This document shows, one piece after another, positions 27,827 to 39,411 of a stretch of DNA of 64,000 nucleotides. The stretch covers positions 2,817,946 to 2,881,945 of the forward strand of contig NZ_JAUQYP010000001.1 in the NCBI RefSeq assembly GCF_030586465.1, in the 5' to 3' direction. Source of the DNA: Actinotalea lenta. Lineage in GTDB: Bacteria > Actinomycetota > Actinomycetes > Actinomycetales > Cellulomonadaceae. The translations under genes were made by a program, and so were the position numbers. The stretch's first letter is position 1; every line of letters begins with the position of its first letter. The notes below the pieces were generated by a model. It searched no databases. It was not told the DNA's origin and was given only the letters and a program-made list of their open reading frames with translations.

Positions 27827-29034
27827 GACTCCTCCTGTGGCGTATCGGCCGGCGTACCGGCCACGGTGGTCCAACGGCTCTCGTCCGCGGCACTGCGCTC
27901 GACGGCGTCGAGCACGCGCTGGACCGCGAGCCCGTCGTCGAAGGACGGCGCGGGCTGGGCACCGACCGCGAGGGCGTGCACCAGGTCGACGGCCTGGTGC
28001 GTGAAGGCGTGCTCGTAGCCCAGCATGTGACCGGCCGGCCACCACGCAGCGACGTACGGGTGCTCGGGCTCGGTCACGACGATGCGCCGGTACCCGGCCT
28101 CCCGTGCCGGTTCCGTCGCGTCGAACAGGTGCAGGACGTTGAGGTCCTCGAAGTCGAAGGCGAGCGAACCGTCCGTGCCGTTGACCTCCAGCCGGATGGC
28201 GTTCTTGCGGCCCCACGCGAACCGGGTCGCCTCGAAGGTCCCGATGCCGCCTCCCGAGAGCCGGGCCAGGAACACGGCCGCGTCGTCGACCGTGACCGGG
28301 CCGCGAGCGGAACCCGCGGTCCCGCTGAGCCCCGAGAAGCCCTCGGCCACCGGACGCTCGGTCACGAAGGTCTCCAGCAGGCCGCTGACGCCCGTGATCG
28401 ACTCACCGGTGATGAACTGCACCAGGTCGACGATGTGCGCCCCGATGTCGCCCAGGGCGCCGGAGCCGGCTCGCTGCTTGTCCAGGCGCCAGGAGAGCGG
28501 CGCCTCGGGATCGGCGATCCAGTCCTGCAGGTACTGCGCCCGGACCTGGCGCACACGCCCGATCCGCCCTTCTGCGACGAGCTGCGCCGCGAGCGAGATC
28601 GCAGGAACCCGGCGGTAGGTGAACCCGACCATGGCCAGCACGCCGTGCTCAGCCGCGCGCCGTGCGGCCGCCGCCATCGCCTCGGCCTCGGTCACGCTGT
28701 TGGCCAGTGGCTTCTCGCACAGGACGTGCTTGCCCGCCTCCAGCGCTGCCACGGCGATCTCCGCGTGGGTGTCGCCGGGCGTGACGACGTCGACGAGGTC
28801 CACGTCGTCGCGTGCGATCAGCCTGCGCCAGTCGGTCTCGACGGCCCCCCAGCCCAGCGTGCGTGCCGCAGTGGCGACGCCCTGCGGCGAACGCCCGCAC
28901 AGGACCGCCATGTCCGGGCGCAGGGGCAGCTCGAAGAACCGCGGTGCGACGCGCCACGCCTGCGAGTGCGCGCGCCCCATGAAGGCGTAGCCGACCATGC
29001 CGAGCCCGAGGCGCGGCCTCTCGTCCGTGCTCAT
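27823..29034 (-). CDS. Gfo/Idh/MocA-family NAD(P)-dependent oxidoreductase
   Basis: 403 residues. The N-terminal Rossmann domain ([20 protein letters not shown]) is followed by the family hallmark [20 protein letters not shown], with the active-site lysine, and by [20 protein letters not shown], with the catalytic Asp and His. Members oxidise a hydroxyl of a sugar, inositol or amino sugar. GGGAGG is 5 nt upstream of ATG 29034. It overlaps the isomerase gene by 4 nt and lies 65 nt after the binding-protein gene. The substrate is expected to be what the ABC system imports. Confidence 0.92.
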   Translation of the reverse strand: MSTDERPRLGLGMVGYAFMGRAHSQAWRVAPRFFELPLRPDMAVLCGRSPQGVATAARTLGWGAVETDWRRLIARDDVDLVDVVTPGDTHAEIAVAALEAGKHVLCEKPLANSVTEAEAMAAAARRAAEHGVLAMVGFTYRRVPAISLAAQLVAEGRIGRVRQVRAQYLQDWIADPEAPLSWRLDKQRAGSGALGDIGAHIVDLVQFITGESITGVSGLLETFVTERPVAEGFSGLSGTAGSARGPVTVDDAAVFLARLSGGGIGTFEATRFAWGRKNAIRLEVNGTDGSLAFDFEDLNVLHLFDATEPAREAGYRRIVVTEPEHPYVAAWWPAGHMLGYEHAFTHQAVDLVHALAVGAQPAPSFDDGLAVQRVLDAVERSAADESRWTTVAGTPADTPQEES

Positions 29035-29099
29035 GTGAACCTCCCGATCGACGTGCGGGATGCGCCGGGCCGGTGATGGCGCCGGCCCGGCGCATCAGG

Positions 29100-30158
29100 T
29101 CAGGACTCGAACGCGGTCGGCAGGTACTGCTCGACGTTGTCCTTGGTCACGACCGGTGCGTAGAGCTGAACCGTGCGCGGGACCTCGACCTCGACCAGGT
29201 CGCCGAGCGCCTTGTCCTGCACGATCAGGCGCGCCAGCCGGATGCCGTCCGCGGCCTGCGTGGAGGGATAGATGACCGTTGCCTTGAGCACGGTGTCGTC
29301 GGCCTGGATGTCTCGCATGACGTTCGCGGAGCCGGCGCCGCCGACCATGATGAACTCGTCACGGCCGGCCTCCTCGATCGCCGCCATGACGCCGACGCCC
29401 TGATCGTCGTCGTGGTTCCAGAGGGCGTCGATCTTCGGCGCCGCCTGGAGCAGGTTCGCGGCCGCCTGCTGGCCGCCCTGGACGGTGAAGTCCGCGGCGA
29501 CACGGTTCGACACCGACAGCCCGCAGTCGGAGAGGGCGTCGGCGAAGCCGCGGCTGCGGTCCTGGGTCAACGGCAGCGAGTCGATCCCGGCGATCTCCGC
29601 CACGACAGCGTCCGGGTTGTCCCCGACCTGCTCGCAGATGTACGTGCCCGCGCTGACGCCCATGCCGTAGTTGTCACCGAGCACGGTGGTCCGGGCCGCG
29701 AACGGGCTGGAGAACTCCCGGTCGACGTTGATCACGACGATTCCGGCCTCCATCGCCTTCGTGGCGACGTCGGTCAGGGCGGCACCGTCGAACGGCAGCA
29801 GCACGATCGCGTCGACACCGTCGTTGATGAACTGCTCGATCTGGCTGATCTGAAGGTTGACGTCGTTGGTCGCCTCGGCGACGACGAGGTCGACGTCGTC
29901 GTACTTCTCGGCCTCGGCGAGCGCCGACTTGGTGATCGCACCCATCCACCCGTGGTCGGCCGCCGGGGCCGAGAACCCGATCGTGACGGTGTCGCCGGTC
30001 TCGTCGTTGGCCCCACCGAACCCGCCACCGGCGGAGTCGCTCGAGCTGGAGGAGGCCTCCTCCTGCGGCGCGTTCGATGTGCATCCGCCGAGCGCGACGG
30101 CGCTGACGGCGAGCGCGCCGGCGACGGTCATCCAGCGGCGGCGCATGAGTGCGGACAT
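29100..30158 (-). CDS. Sugar ABC transporter substrate-binding lipoprotein (RbsB-like)
   Basis: 352 residues. Residues 1-25 are a lipoprotein signal: basic MSALMRRRW, a hydrophobic stretch and lipobox ALGGC. A Ser/Gly-rich linker follows, then a periplasmic-binding-protein fold of the ribose/galactose type (DTVTIGFSAPAADHGWMGAI, ISQIEQFINDGVDAIVLLPF, GIVVINVDREF). It would be anchored on the outer face of the membrane and deliver a sugar to the permease. GAGGAGG precedes ATG 30158. It lies 46 nt after the permease. Confidence 0.93.
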   Translation of the reverse strand: MSALMRRRWMTVAGALAVSAVALGGCTSNAPQEEASSSSSDSAGGGFGGANDETGDTVTIGFSAPAADHGWMGAITKSALAEAEKYDDVDLVVAEATNDVNLQISQIEQFINDGVDAIVLLPFDGAALTDVATKAMEAGIVVINVDREFSSPFAARTTVLGDNYGMGVSAGTYICEQVGDNPDAVVAEIAGIDSLPLTQDRSRGFADALSDCGLSVSNRVAADFTVQGGQQAAANLLQAAPKIDALWNHDDDQGVGVMAAIEEAGRDEFIMVGGAGSANVMRDIQADDTVLKATVIYPSTQAADGIRLARLIVQDKALGDLVEVEVPRTVQLYAPVVTKDNVEQYLPTAFES

Positions 30159-30204
30159 GGTTCCTCCTCGGTACCTGCGGGGTTGGGACGACCGGCGAGG
30201 CCGG

Positions 30205-31230
30205 TCAGGTACTCCTGGTGCGAGCCGCGAGTCGCTGCTGGAGCAGCACAGCGGCCACGATGATCACGCCCTTGGCCACCGCCTGGGCGGAGATGGACAG
30301 GTTGTTCTGCGTGAACACGTTGGTCAGCGTCGAGAAGATCAGGACGCCGAAGACGGTGCCGACGATCGTGCCGCGGCCACCGGCGAGCAGAGTCCCGCCG
30401 ACGACCACGGCGGCGATCGCGTCGAGCTCGTACAGCTGACCGTGGGTCGAGGAGCCGGCGGTGGTCCGCGCGAGCATCATCACGGCCGCGATCCCCGCTG
30501 CGACGCCGGCCAGCACGTAGAGGTACACCGTGTGCCGTTCGACGTTGATCCCGGCGAGCCGGGCGGCCTCGGGGTTGCCGCCGACCGCGAGCGTGCGCCT
30601 GCCGAAGGTCGTGCGGTTCAGCAGCACCCACCCGACGACGGCCACGGCGGCGAAGATCCAGACCAGGACCGAGACGCCGAGCAGCTCAGCACGGAAGACG
30701 TCGAGGAAGGTGTCGACGTGGACGATCTGGGTCTGGCGGTTGGCGATCATCTCCGCGAGCCCGCGGGCTGCGACCATCATCGCCAGGGTCGCGATGAAGG
30801 CGACGACCTTGCCGTAGGCGATCAGCACCCCGTTGACGAGCCCCGCTCCCGCCCCTACTGCGAGCGCGGTGAACACCATGACGCTCCAGTGCAGGTTCTC
30901 CGCCATCGTCTGGGTCGCGAGCGTGGTCGCCCAGACCGAGGCGAGGCCGAGCACCGAGCCGACCGAGAGGTCGATGCCACCGCCGGTGATCACGAAGGTC
31001 ATGCCGACCGAGAGCACGCCGATCACCGCGGCCAGGCGCAGGATCGTCATGAGGTTGTCGATGCTCGCGAAGCGCTCGCCGGCCGTCACGACCCCGAACA
31101 CGCACAGCAGGCCCAGGGCGATGACCAGTCCGATGTTGCGGCCGGCTGCGCCGGACATCATCCGGCGCAGCACGCCGGGAGCCGTGACCGCGTCGGCAGA
31201 CGTGACGGGCGAGAGGTCGGTGGCGCTCAC
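30205..31230 (-). CDS. Sugar ABC transporter permease (RbsC-like)
   Basis: 341 residues with roughly eight to ten hydrophobic segments. Family blocks are VIGVLSVGMTFVITGGGIDL SVGSVLGLA and NPEAARLAGINVERHTVYLY, the cytoplasmic loop that meets the ATPase. GTG 31230 overlaps the ATPase stop by 4 nt (GTGA). The transporter has one permease and one double-domain ATPase, as in the ribose system, so the permease is expected to work as a homodimer. Confidence 0.93.
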   Translation of the reverse strand: MSATDLSPVTSADAVTAPGVLRRMMSGAAGRNIGLVIALGLLCVFGVVTAGERFASIDNLMTILRLAAVIGVLSVGMTFVITGGGIDLSVGSVLGLASVWATTLATQTMAENLHWSVMVFTALAVGAGAGLVNGVLIAYGKVVAFIATLAMMVAARGLAEMIANRQTQIVHVDTFLDVFRAELLGVSVLVWIFAAVAVVGWVLLNRTTFGRRTLAVGGNPEAARLAGINVERHTVYLYVLAGVAAGIAAVMMLARTTAGSSTHGQLYELDAIAAVVVGGTLLAGGRGTIVGTVFGVLIFSTLTNVFTQNNLSISAQAVAKGVIIVAAVLLQQRLAARTRST

Positions 31231-32780
31231 GCGGCACTCCCTTCCATGACGAGATCAAGAACGGCGTGCTCGTCGATCAGCTCCGCGGGTCCGGTGTGGA
31301 CCACCCGGCCCTCCGAGATCACCAGGACGGTGTCGGCCAGCCCGAGCACCTCGTCGATCTCGCTGGAGACGATCACGACGGCCGCGCCCCGCTCGGCGAG
31401 CCGGCGCACGAGCCCGTAGATCTCAGCGCGCGCGCCCACGTCGACGCCCCTGGTCGGCTCGTCGAGGAGCAGGACGCGGCAGCCGTGCTCCAGCCAGCGC
31501 GCGAGCATGGCCTTCTGCTGGTTCCCGCCGGAGAACGTCCGGGCCGTGCGGTCGGGGTCCGCCGGGCGCAGGTCGGTCGCGAGGAGCTGTTGGCGGGCCG
31601 CGCCCCGCTCGGCGCGCTCGTCCAGGAATCCCGCCCTGGCGAACCGCGCGAACGACGACAGCGTGATGTTCCGGTACAGCGGCTCGTCGAGCAGGAGCCC
31701 CTGGCGCTTGCGTTCCTCCGGAGCGAGTCCCGCCCCGGCCGCGACGGCAGCGGACACGGAGCCCGGCCGGAGCCGGCGACCCGCCACCTCGACGGTGCCC
31801 GCTGTCGCGCGACGGGCCCCGACGATGGTCTCGAGGATCTCCGAGCGCCCGGAGCCGACCAGGCCGGCAAGGCCGACGACCTCGCCGGCGCGGACGGAGA
31901 AGGACACGCCCTCGAACCGCCCGGCGAGGCCGAGCCCGTCGACCCTCAGGAGGACCTCGGCGTCGGCCGGCACGCCGGCCCGCCGGGGGAAGGCGTGCTC
32001 GACCGTGCGACCGGTCATCAGCCGGATCAGGTCACGTGTGGGCGTGCTCGCGGGGAGACCCGCCGCGACCGTCCTGCCGTCCTTGAGCACCGTGATCCGG
32101 TCGCCGACCTGGCGGATCTCCTCCAGGCGGTGGGAGATGTAAACGACGGCCACGCCCTGGCCGGTGAGCTCCCGGACCACCCGGAAGAGGTTGGCCACCT
32201 CCTCGGAGTCGAGGACCGCGGAGGGCTCGTCCATGATGATCACCCGAGCCCGGTGCGACAGCGCGCGTGCCATGCTCACGATCTGCTGCTCTGCGGCCGA
32301 GAGACGACCAACCTCCGTCGTCGGCGAGATCCCAGGGTGCCCGAGCCGCGCGAGCAGCTCGGCCGTCCTGCCCAGCAGCTCGCGGCGCCGGGTGAAGCCT
32401 CCTCGTGTGATCTCGTGCCCGAGGAAGACGTTCTCGGCGACGCTCAGGCCGTCGACCACGTCGAGCTCCTGGTACATCGTCGCGACGCCGGCTCGCAGGG
32501 CCGCGACCGGGTTGGGCACGCTCAGCGCGCGCCCCTCGAACTCGATCGAGCCGGAGTCGGGCTGGTGCGCGCCCGAGAGGACCTTGATCAGGGTGGACTT
32601 GCCGGCGCCGTTCTGGCCGAGGAGGCAGTGGACCTCACCAGCCACGACCTCCAGGTCGACACCGTCGAGCGCCTTGGCACCCGGGAAGTGCTTGACGATC
32701 CCGTGCATGTGCAGCAGCACATCGGACGGGACGGTGGGGCCCGCTCCGGGGCAGCCCTCCGACTGGACGCCGTCGACCAT
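31227..32780 (-). CDS. Sugar ABC transporter ATP-binding protein (RbsA-like, two ATPase domains)
   Basis: 517 residues with two nucleotide-binding domains. The first has Walker A GQNGAGKSTLIKVLSG, a signature LSAAEQQIVSMARAL and Walker B VIIMDEPSAVL. The second has the degenerate Walker A GLVGSGRSEILETI, signature FSGGNQQKAMLARWL and VLLLDEPTRGVDVGA. That asymmetry is normal for RbsA/MglA proteins. ATG 32780 is chosen because a promoter (-35 TTGACG, 16 nt, -10 TAGTGT) ends 7 nt before it, giving a leaderless start. First gene of the sugar operon, divergent from the ROK regulator. Confidence 0.92.
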   Translation of the reverse strand: MVDGVQSEGCPGAGPTVPSDVLLHMHGIVKHFPGAKALDGVDLEVVAGEVHCLLGQNGAGKSTLIKVLSGAHQPDSGSIEFEGRALSVPNPVAALRAGVATMYQELDVVDGLSVAENVFLGHEITRGGFTRRRELLGRTAELLARLGHPGISPTTEVGRLSAAEQQIVSMARALSHRARVIIMDEPSAVLDSEEVANLFRVVRELTGQGVAVVYISHRLEEIRQVGDRITVLKDGRTVAAGLPASTPTRDLIRLMTGRTVEHAFPRRAGVPADAEVLLRVDGLGLAGRFEGVSFSVRAGEVVGLAGLVGSGRSEILETIVGARRATAGTVEVAGRRLRPGSVSAAVAAGAGLAPEERKRQGLLLDEPLYRNITLSSFARFARAGFLDERAERGAARQQLLATDLRPADPDRTARTFSGGNQQKAMLARWLEHGCRVLLLDEPTRGVDVGARAEIYGLVRRLAERGAAVVIVSSEIDEVLGLADTVLVISEGRVVHTGPAELIDEHAVLDLVMEGSAA

Positions 32781-32787
32781 GAGCTGC

Positions 32788-32815
32788 ACACTACGCAGGT
32801 TCTGCTTGCCGTCAA
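32788..32815 (-). promoter_or_regulatory. Predicted promoter of the sugar ABC operon
   Basis: On the minus strand TTGACG (32815-32810) and TAGTGT (32793-32788) are 16 nt apart, and the ATG of the ATPase follows after 7 nt. The -35 element lies inside the inverted repeat at 32803-32818, so a bound repressor would block it. Confidence 0.7.
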
Positions 32816-32818
32816 GCA
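32803..32818. promoter_or_regulatory. Probable ROK repressor operator O1
   Basis: TGCTTG-ccgt-CAAGCA is a perfect inverted repeat with a 4-nt centre. It overlaps the predicted -35 element of the sugar operon. The same half-site, TGCTTG, recurs at 32874 (within a second palindrome) and at 32893. Confidence 0.65.
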
Positions 32819-32865
32819 AAAGATGCGCACCGCTTGGCTCGTTATGAGATCGTGATCCACAAAAG

Positions 32866-32878
32866 AAGCACGATGCTT
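32866..32878. promoter_or_regulatory. Probable ROK repressor operator O2
   Basis: AAGCA-cga-TGCTT is a perfect 5-3-5 inverted repeat 30-42 nt before the ROK start codon. It shares the TGCTT core with O1, about 60 bp away, and another half-site at 32893 is closer to the regulator. Autoregulation is likely. Confidence 0.55.
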
Positions 32879-32907
32879 GGCACAAGGGGGTGTGCTTGAC
32901 TTCCGCC

Positions 32908-34089
32908 ATGGACTCGCTCACCAAGGCCTCGGGCCGCCCGGCCGGCGTGGGCGAGCTGTTCCAGCTCCTGCGGGACGGCCACGCCCGAACCCGGGCCGAG
33001 CTGGCCCAGACCACCGGGCAGAGCCGCTCGACGATCGCCGCCCGCGTGGACCTCCTGCTGGCGTCCGGCCTGGTGGCCCCCGCAGGCGAGGCGACGTCGA
33101 CGGGCGGCCGGCCGCCGGCCACGTTCGCGTTCCGGCCGGACGCACGCATCGTGCTCGCGATCGACCTCGGCGCGACCCACGCGCGGCTCGCGGTCACCGA
33201 TCTCGCGTCCTCGGTCCTCACCGAGCACCAGGAGCACGTCACGATCGCAGACGGGCCCCAGGCGGTGCTCGACCGGCTGGGAGCGCTCGGCACCCAGCTC
33301 GTCGCCGGGTCCGGACGGTCGCTCGCCGATCTCGCCGGCGTGGGCGTCGGCTTGCCCGCCCCCGTCGACCACGAGACCGGGCGCCCGACGAGCCCACCCA
33401 TCATGCCCGGCTGGGACCGCGCCGACGTGCCCGCCCAGCTCGGCCGGTGGTTCCCTGCCCCGGTTCTCGTCGACAACGACGTCAACATCATGGCCCTCGG
33501 CGAGCGACGGACCCACTACCCGGACGTCGATCACCTGCTGTTCGTCAAGGTCGCCACCGGCATCGGCGCCGGCGTGATCTCGGACGGCGAGCTGCGCCGC
33601 GGGGCCCAGGGCGCAGCCGGCGACCTCGGACACATCGCGGTTCCCGGCGGACCGGACGTGCTGTGCCACTGCGGCAACCACGGGTGCCTGGAGGCGATCG
33701 CCAGCGGAGGAGCGATCGCAGCAGGGCTGCGCCGCGAGGGCGTCCAGGCGTCGAACGGGGCCGACGTGATCGCCCTGGTCAAGGCGGGCAACCCGCAGGC
33801 GACCGCCGCGGTCCGCGAGGCCGGCAGGACGATCGGCAGCGTCCTGGCGGGCGTCGTCAGCATGCTCAACCCCTCCGTGATCGTGATCGGCGGGAACCTG
33901 GCCAGCGCGGGTGAGTTCCTGCTGGCCGGGATCCGCGAGGTCGTCTACCGGCGCTCACCTCCGCTCGCCACGCAGCACCTGCGCATCGTTGCGAGCCACA
34001 CGAAGGGCCGGGCGGGTGTCCTGGGGGCCAGCGCGATGGCGGCCGAGCACGCGCTCTCCCCCGCTGCGATCGAGGCCCTCGTCCCCTGA
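32908..34089 (+). CDS. ROK-family transcriptional repressor
   Basis: 393 residues. Residues 10-75 form a winged helix-turn-helix (VGELFQLLRDGHARTRAELA, then QTTGQSRSTIAARVDLLLASG). The rest is the ROK fold: ATP-loop-like LAIDLGATHARLAV, DNDVNIMALGERR, then the zinc-binding LCHCGNHGCLEAIA and the GHIAVPGG segment. The ExGH-type histidine and three cysteines of the zinc site are retained. It is expected to bind a sugar or sugar phosphate derived from the divergent ABC operon. ATG 32908 is chosen; GTG 32890 is an in-frame alternative with AAGGGG too close to it. Confidence 0.9.
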   Translation: MDSLTKASGRPAGVGELFQLLRDGHARTRAELAQTTGQSRSTIAARVDLLLASGLVAPAGEATSTGGRPPATFAFRPDARIVLAIDLGATHARLAVTDLASSVLTEHQEHVTIADGPQAVLDRLGALGTQLVAGSGRSLADLAGVGVGLPAPVDHETGRPTSPPIMPGWDRADVPAQLGRWFPAPVLVDNDVNIMALGERRTHYPDVDHLLFVKVATGIGAGVISDGELRRGAQGAAGDLGHIAVPGGPDVLCHCGNHGCLEAIASGGAIAAGLRREGVQASNGADVIALVKAGNPQATAAVREAGRTIGSVLAGVVSMLNPSVIVIGGNLASAGEFLLAGIREVVYRRSPPLATQHLRIVASHTKGRAGVLGASAMAAEHALSPAAIEALVP

Positions 34090-34133
34090 GCGCAGGCGGG
34101 CCCGGGATGCCCGCCGCGCACCCGCGGAACCGG

Positions 34134-37309
<3,176 letters not shown>

Positions 37310-37324
37310 CTAGGCTGGCCGTCC

Positions 37325-39391
37325 ATGGATCACGCGGCCCCCGACGCGGCGTCGGACCCGTACGCCTGGCTCGAGGCGGTGGACGGCGACCGGGCGATGG
37401 CGTGGGTCCGCGAGCGCAACGCCGAGACCCTGTCCGGGCTCGCCTCGACACCGGGGTTCGCGGCCACCCGGGACGCCATCCGCGAGGTGCTGGACTCACC
37501 CGACAAGATCCCCGACGTCAGCCTGGTGGGTGACCGGCTCTACAACCTGTGGCGCGACGCCGAGCACCCCCGGGGCCTCTGGCGCCGCACCACGTGGGAG
37601 TCCTACCGGACCGCGAGCCCCGACTGGGAGGTCGTCCTGGACCTCGACGCGCTCAACGCGGCCGAGGGAGAGGACTGGGTGTGGCACGGCGCGACGGTCC
37701 TTCGCCCGGACCACCGCCGCGCCCTCGTCGCGCTGTCGCACGGCGGCTCCGACGCGGACGTGACCCGCGAGCTCGACCTGGTGGAGCGCACGTGGGTGAC
37801 CCCCCCGGGGGGGTTCTACCGGCCGGAGGCCAAGGGCGGCCTGGCGTGGGTCGACCAGGACACCGTGCTGGTGACCACGGACCTGGGTCCGGGCACCACG
37901 ACCACGTCGGGCTACCCGCGCACCGTCCGGCTGTGGCGGCGCGGCACCCCCCTGGCAGAGGCCGAGGAGATCTTCGCCGCCCACGAGGACGACCTCGCGG
38001 TCGACGCCTGGCACGACCCCACGCCGGGCTTCTCCCGCGAGCTGGTCCGTCGCGCGATCGACTTCTACTCCTCCGAGCTGCACCTGCGGCGACCCGACGG
38101 CACCCTGGTCCGCGTCGACGTGCCGCTGAGTGCCGAGACCTCGGTGCACCGCGAGTGGCTCCTCATCCAGCTCCGCGAGCCGTGGACCGTGGCCGGTGCG
38201 GCGCACGCGACCGGCAGCCTCCTGGCGACGCCGCTGGAGGACTGGCTCGCGGGCCGGCGCGAGCTCACCGTCGTGTTCGTCCCCACCGCGACCACCTCGC
38301 TGGCCGGCCTGACGTGGACCCGGCACCACCTGGTGATGACCGTGCTCGAAGACGTCCGCAGCCAGGTCCACGTCCTCACGCCTCCGGAGCCGGCCCGAGC
38401 ATCGGTGCCGTGGCCGGCCGAAGCGCTGCCCGGCCAGGAGGACCTGGTCACCACCACCGCACGCTCGGTGGACCGGATCGAGTCCGACGCCGTCTGGCTG
38501 GTCAGCACCGGCTTCACGACCCCGACGACGCTGTCCGTCCAGGAGGTGGGTGCACCGACGGGGCCCGAGGCGCTCAAGAGCGCGCCCGCCTTCTTCGACG
38601 CCCGAGGCGTCACGGTCGCCCAGCACTTCGCGGAGTCGGCCGACGGCACGCAGATCCCGTACTTCCTGGTCCGGGGGCGCGATGCGCCCACCGACGGGAC
38701 GGCGCCCACCCTGCTGTACGGGTACGGGGGCTTCGAGATCTCGTTGCTGCCCTCCTACTCGGGCACGCTCGGACGCGCCTGGCTGGCGGACGGCGGCGTC
38801 TACGCGCTCGCGAACATCCGCGGCGGCGGCGAGTACGGGCCGGCGTGGCACCAGGCAGCACTGCGCGAGCACCGACACCGCGCCTACCAGGACTTCGCGG
38901 CGGTCGCCCAGGACCTGGTCCGGCGCGGCGTGACCTCGCCCGAGCACCTCGGGGTCCAGGGCGGATCGAACGGCGGCCTCCTCACCGGCAACGTGCTCAC
39001 CCAGTACCCGGATCTCGTGGGCGCCGTGGTGATCCAGGTGCCGCTGGCGGACATGCGGCGCTACTCCCACCTGCTCGCGGGCGCGTCCTGGATGGCCGAG
39101 TACGGCGACCCCGACGACCCCGAGGACTGGGAGTTCATCCGGACCTTCTCGCCGTACCACCTGCTCGACGCCACCCAGGACTACCCGCCGGTCCTGGTGA
39201 CCACGTCGACCAGGGACGACCGCGTGCACCCGGGCCACGCGCGCAAGCTCGCGGCCTGGCTGCGCGACCACGGCAAGGACGTCACGTACTACGAGAACGT
39301 CGAAGGGGGGCACGGCGGCGCGGCCGACAACGGCCAGGCGGCTTTCATGGCCGCGCTCGCCTACCGCTTCCTGGCCCGGCGCCTGGCGTAG
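37325..39391 (+). CDS. Prolyl oligopeptidase family serine peptidase (S9A)
   Basis: 688 residues. The N-terminal 400 form the seven-bladed beta-propeller gate, beginning DPYAWLEAVDGDRAMAWVRE. The C-terminal alpha/beta-hydrolase domain has the nucleophile in GVQGGSNGGLLTGNVL, the Asp in VTTSTRDDRVHPGHA and the His in NVEGGHGGAADN. LYGYGGFEISLLPSY is the usual oxyanion region. There is no signal peptide, so it is a cytoplasmic endopeptidase for short proline-containing peptides. ATG 37325 follows TAGGCT (37311-37316) by 8 nt. The open frame continues far upstream but only as antisense to ligA. Confidence 0.93.
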   Translation: MDHAAPDAASDPYAWLEAVDGDRAMAWVRERNAETLSGLASTPGFAATRDAIREVLDSPDKIPDVSLVGDRLYNLWRDAEHPRGLWRRTTWESYRTASPDWEVVLDLDALNAAEGEDWVWHGATVLRPDHRRALVALSHGGSDADVTRELDLVERTWVTPPGGFYRPEAKGGLAWVDQDTVLVTTDLGPGTTTTSGYPRTVRLWRRGTPLAEAEEIFAAHEDDLAVDAWHDPTPGFSRELVRRAIDFYSSELHLRRPDGTLVRVDVPLSAETSVHREWLLIQLREPWTVAGAAHATGSLLATPLEDWLAGRRELTVVFVPTATTSLAGLTWTRHHLVMTVLEDVRSQVHVLTPPEPARASVPWPAEALPGQEDLVTTTARSVDRIESDAVWLVSTGFTTPTTLSVQEVGAPTGPEALKSAPAFFDARGVTVAQHFAESADGTQIPYFLVRGRDAPTDGTAPTLLYGYGGFEISLLPSYSGTLGRAWLADGGVYALANIRGGGEYGPAWHQAALREHRHRAYQDFAAVAQDLVRRGVTSPEHLGVQGGSNGGLLTGNVLTQYPDLVGAVVIQVPLADMRRYSHLLAGASWMAEYGDPDDPEDWEFIRTFSPYHLLDATQDYPPVLVTTSTRDDRVHPGHARKLAAWLRDHGKDVTYYENVEGGHGGAADNGQAAFMAALAYRFLARRLA

Positions 39392-39411
39392 TGCCCGCCG
39401 ATGTCCCCGTC

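Noticed and set aside
27827-28216. Extended frame making a 464-residue isomerase
   Set aside because: A strong ribosome binding site and the ATGA overlap define the start at 27826; the extension is a shadow of the Gfo/Idh gene.
32781-33491. N-terminal extension of the ABC ATPase frame across the ROK gene
   Set aside because: It would be antisense to the regulator and precede the promoter; RbsA-like proteins start close to 32780.
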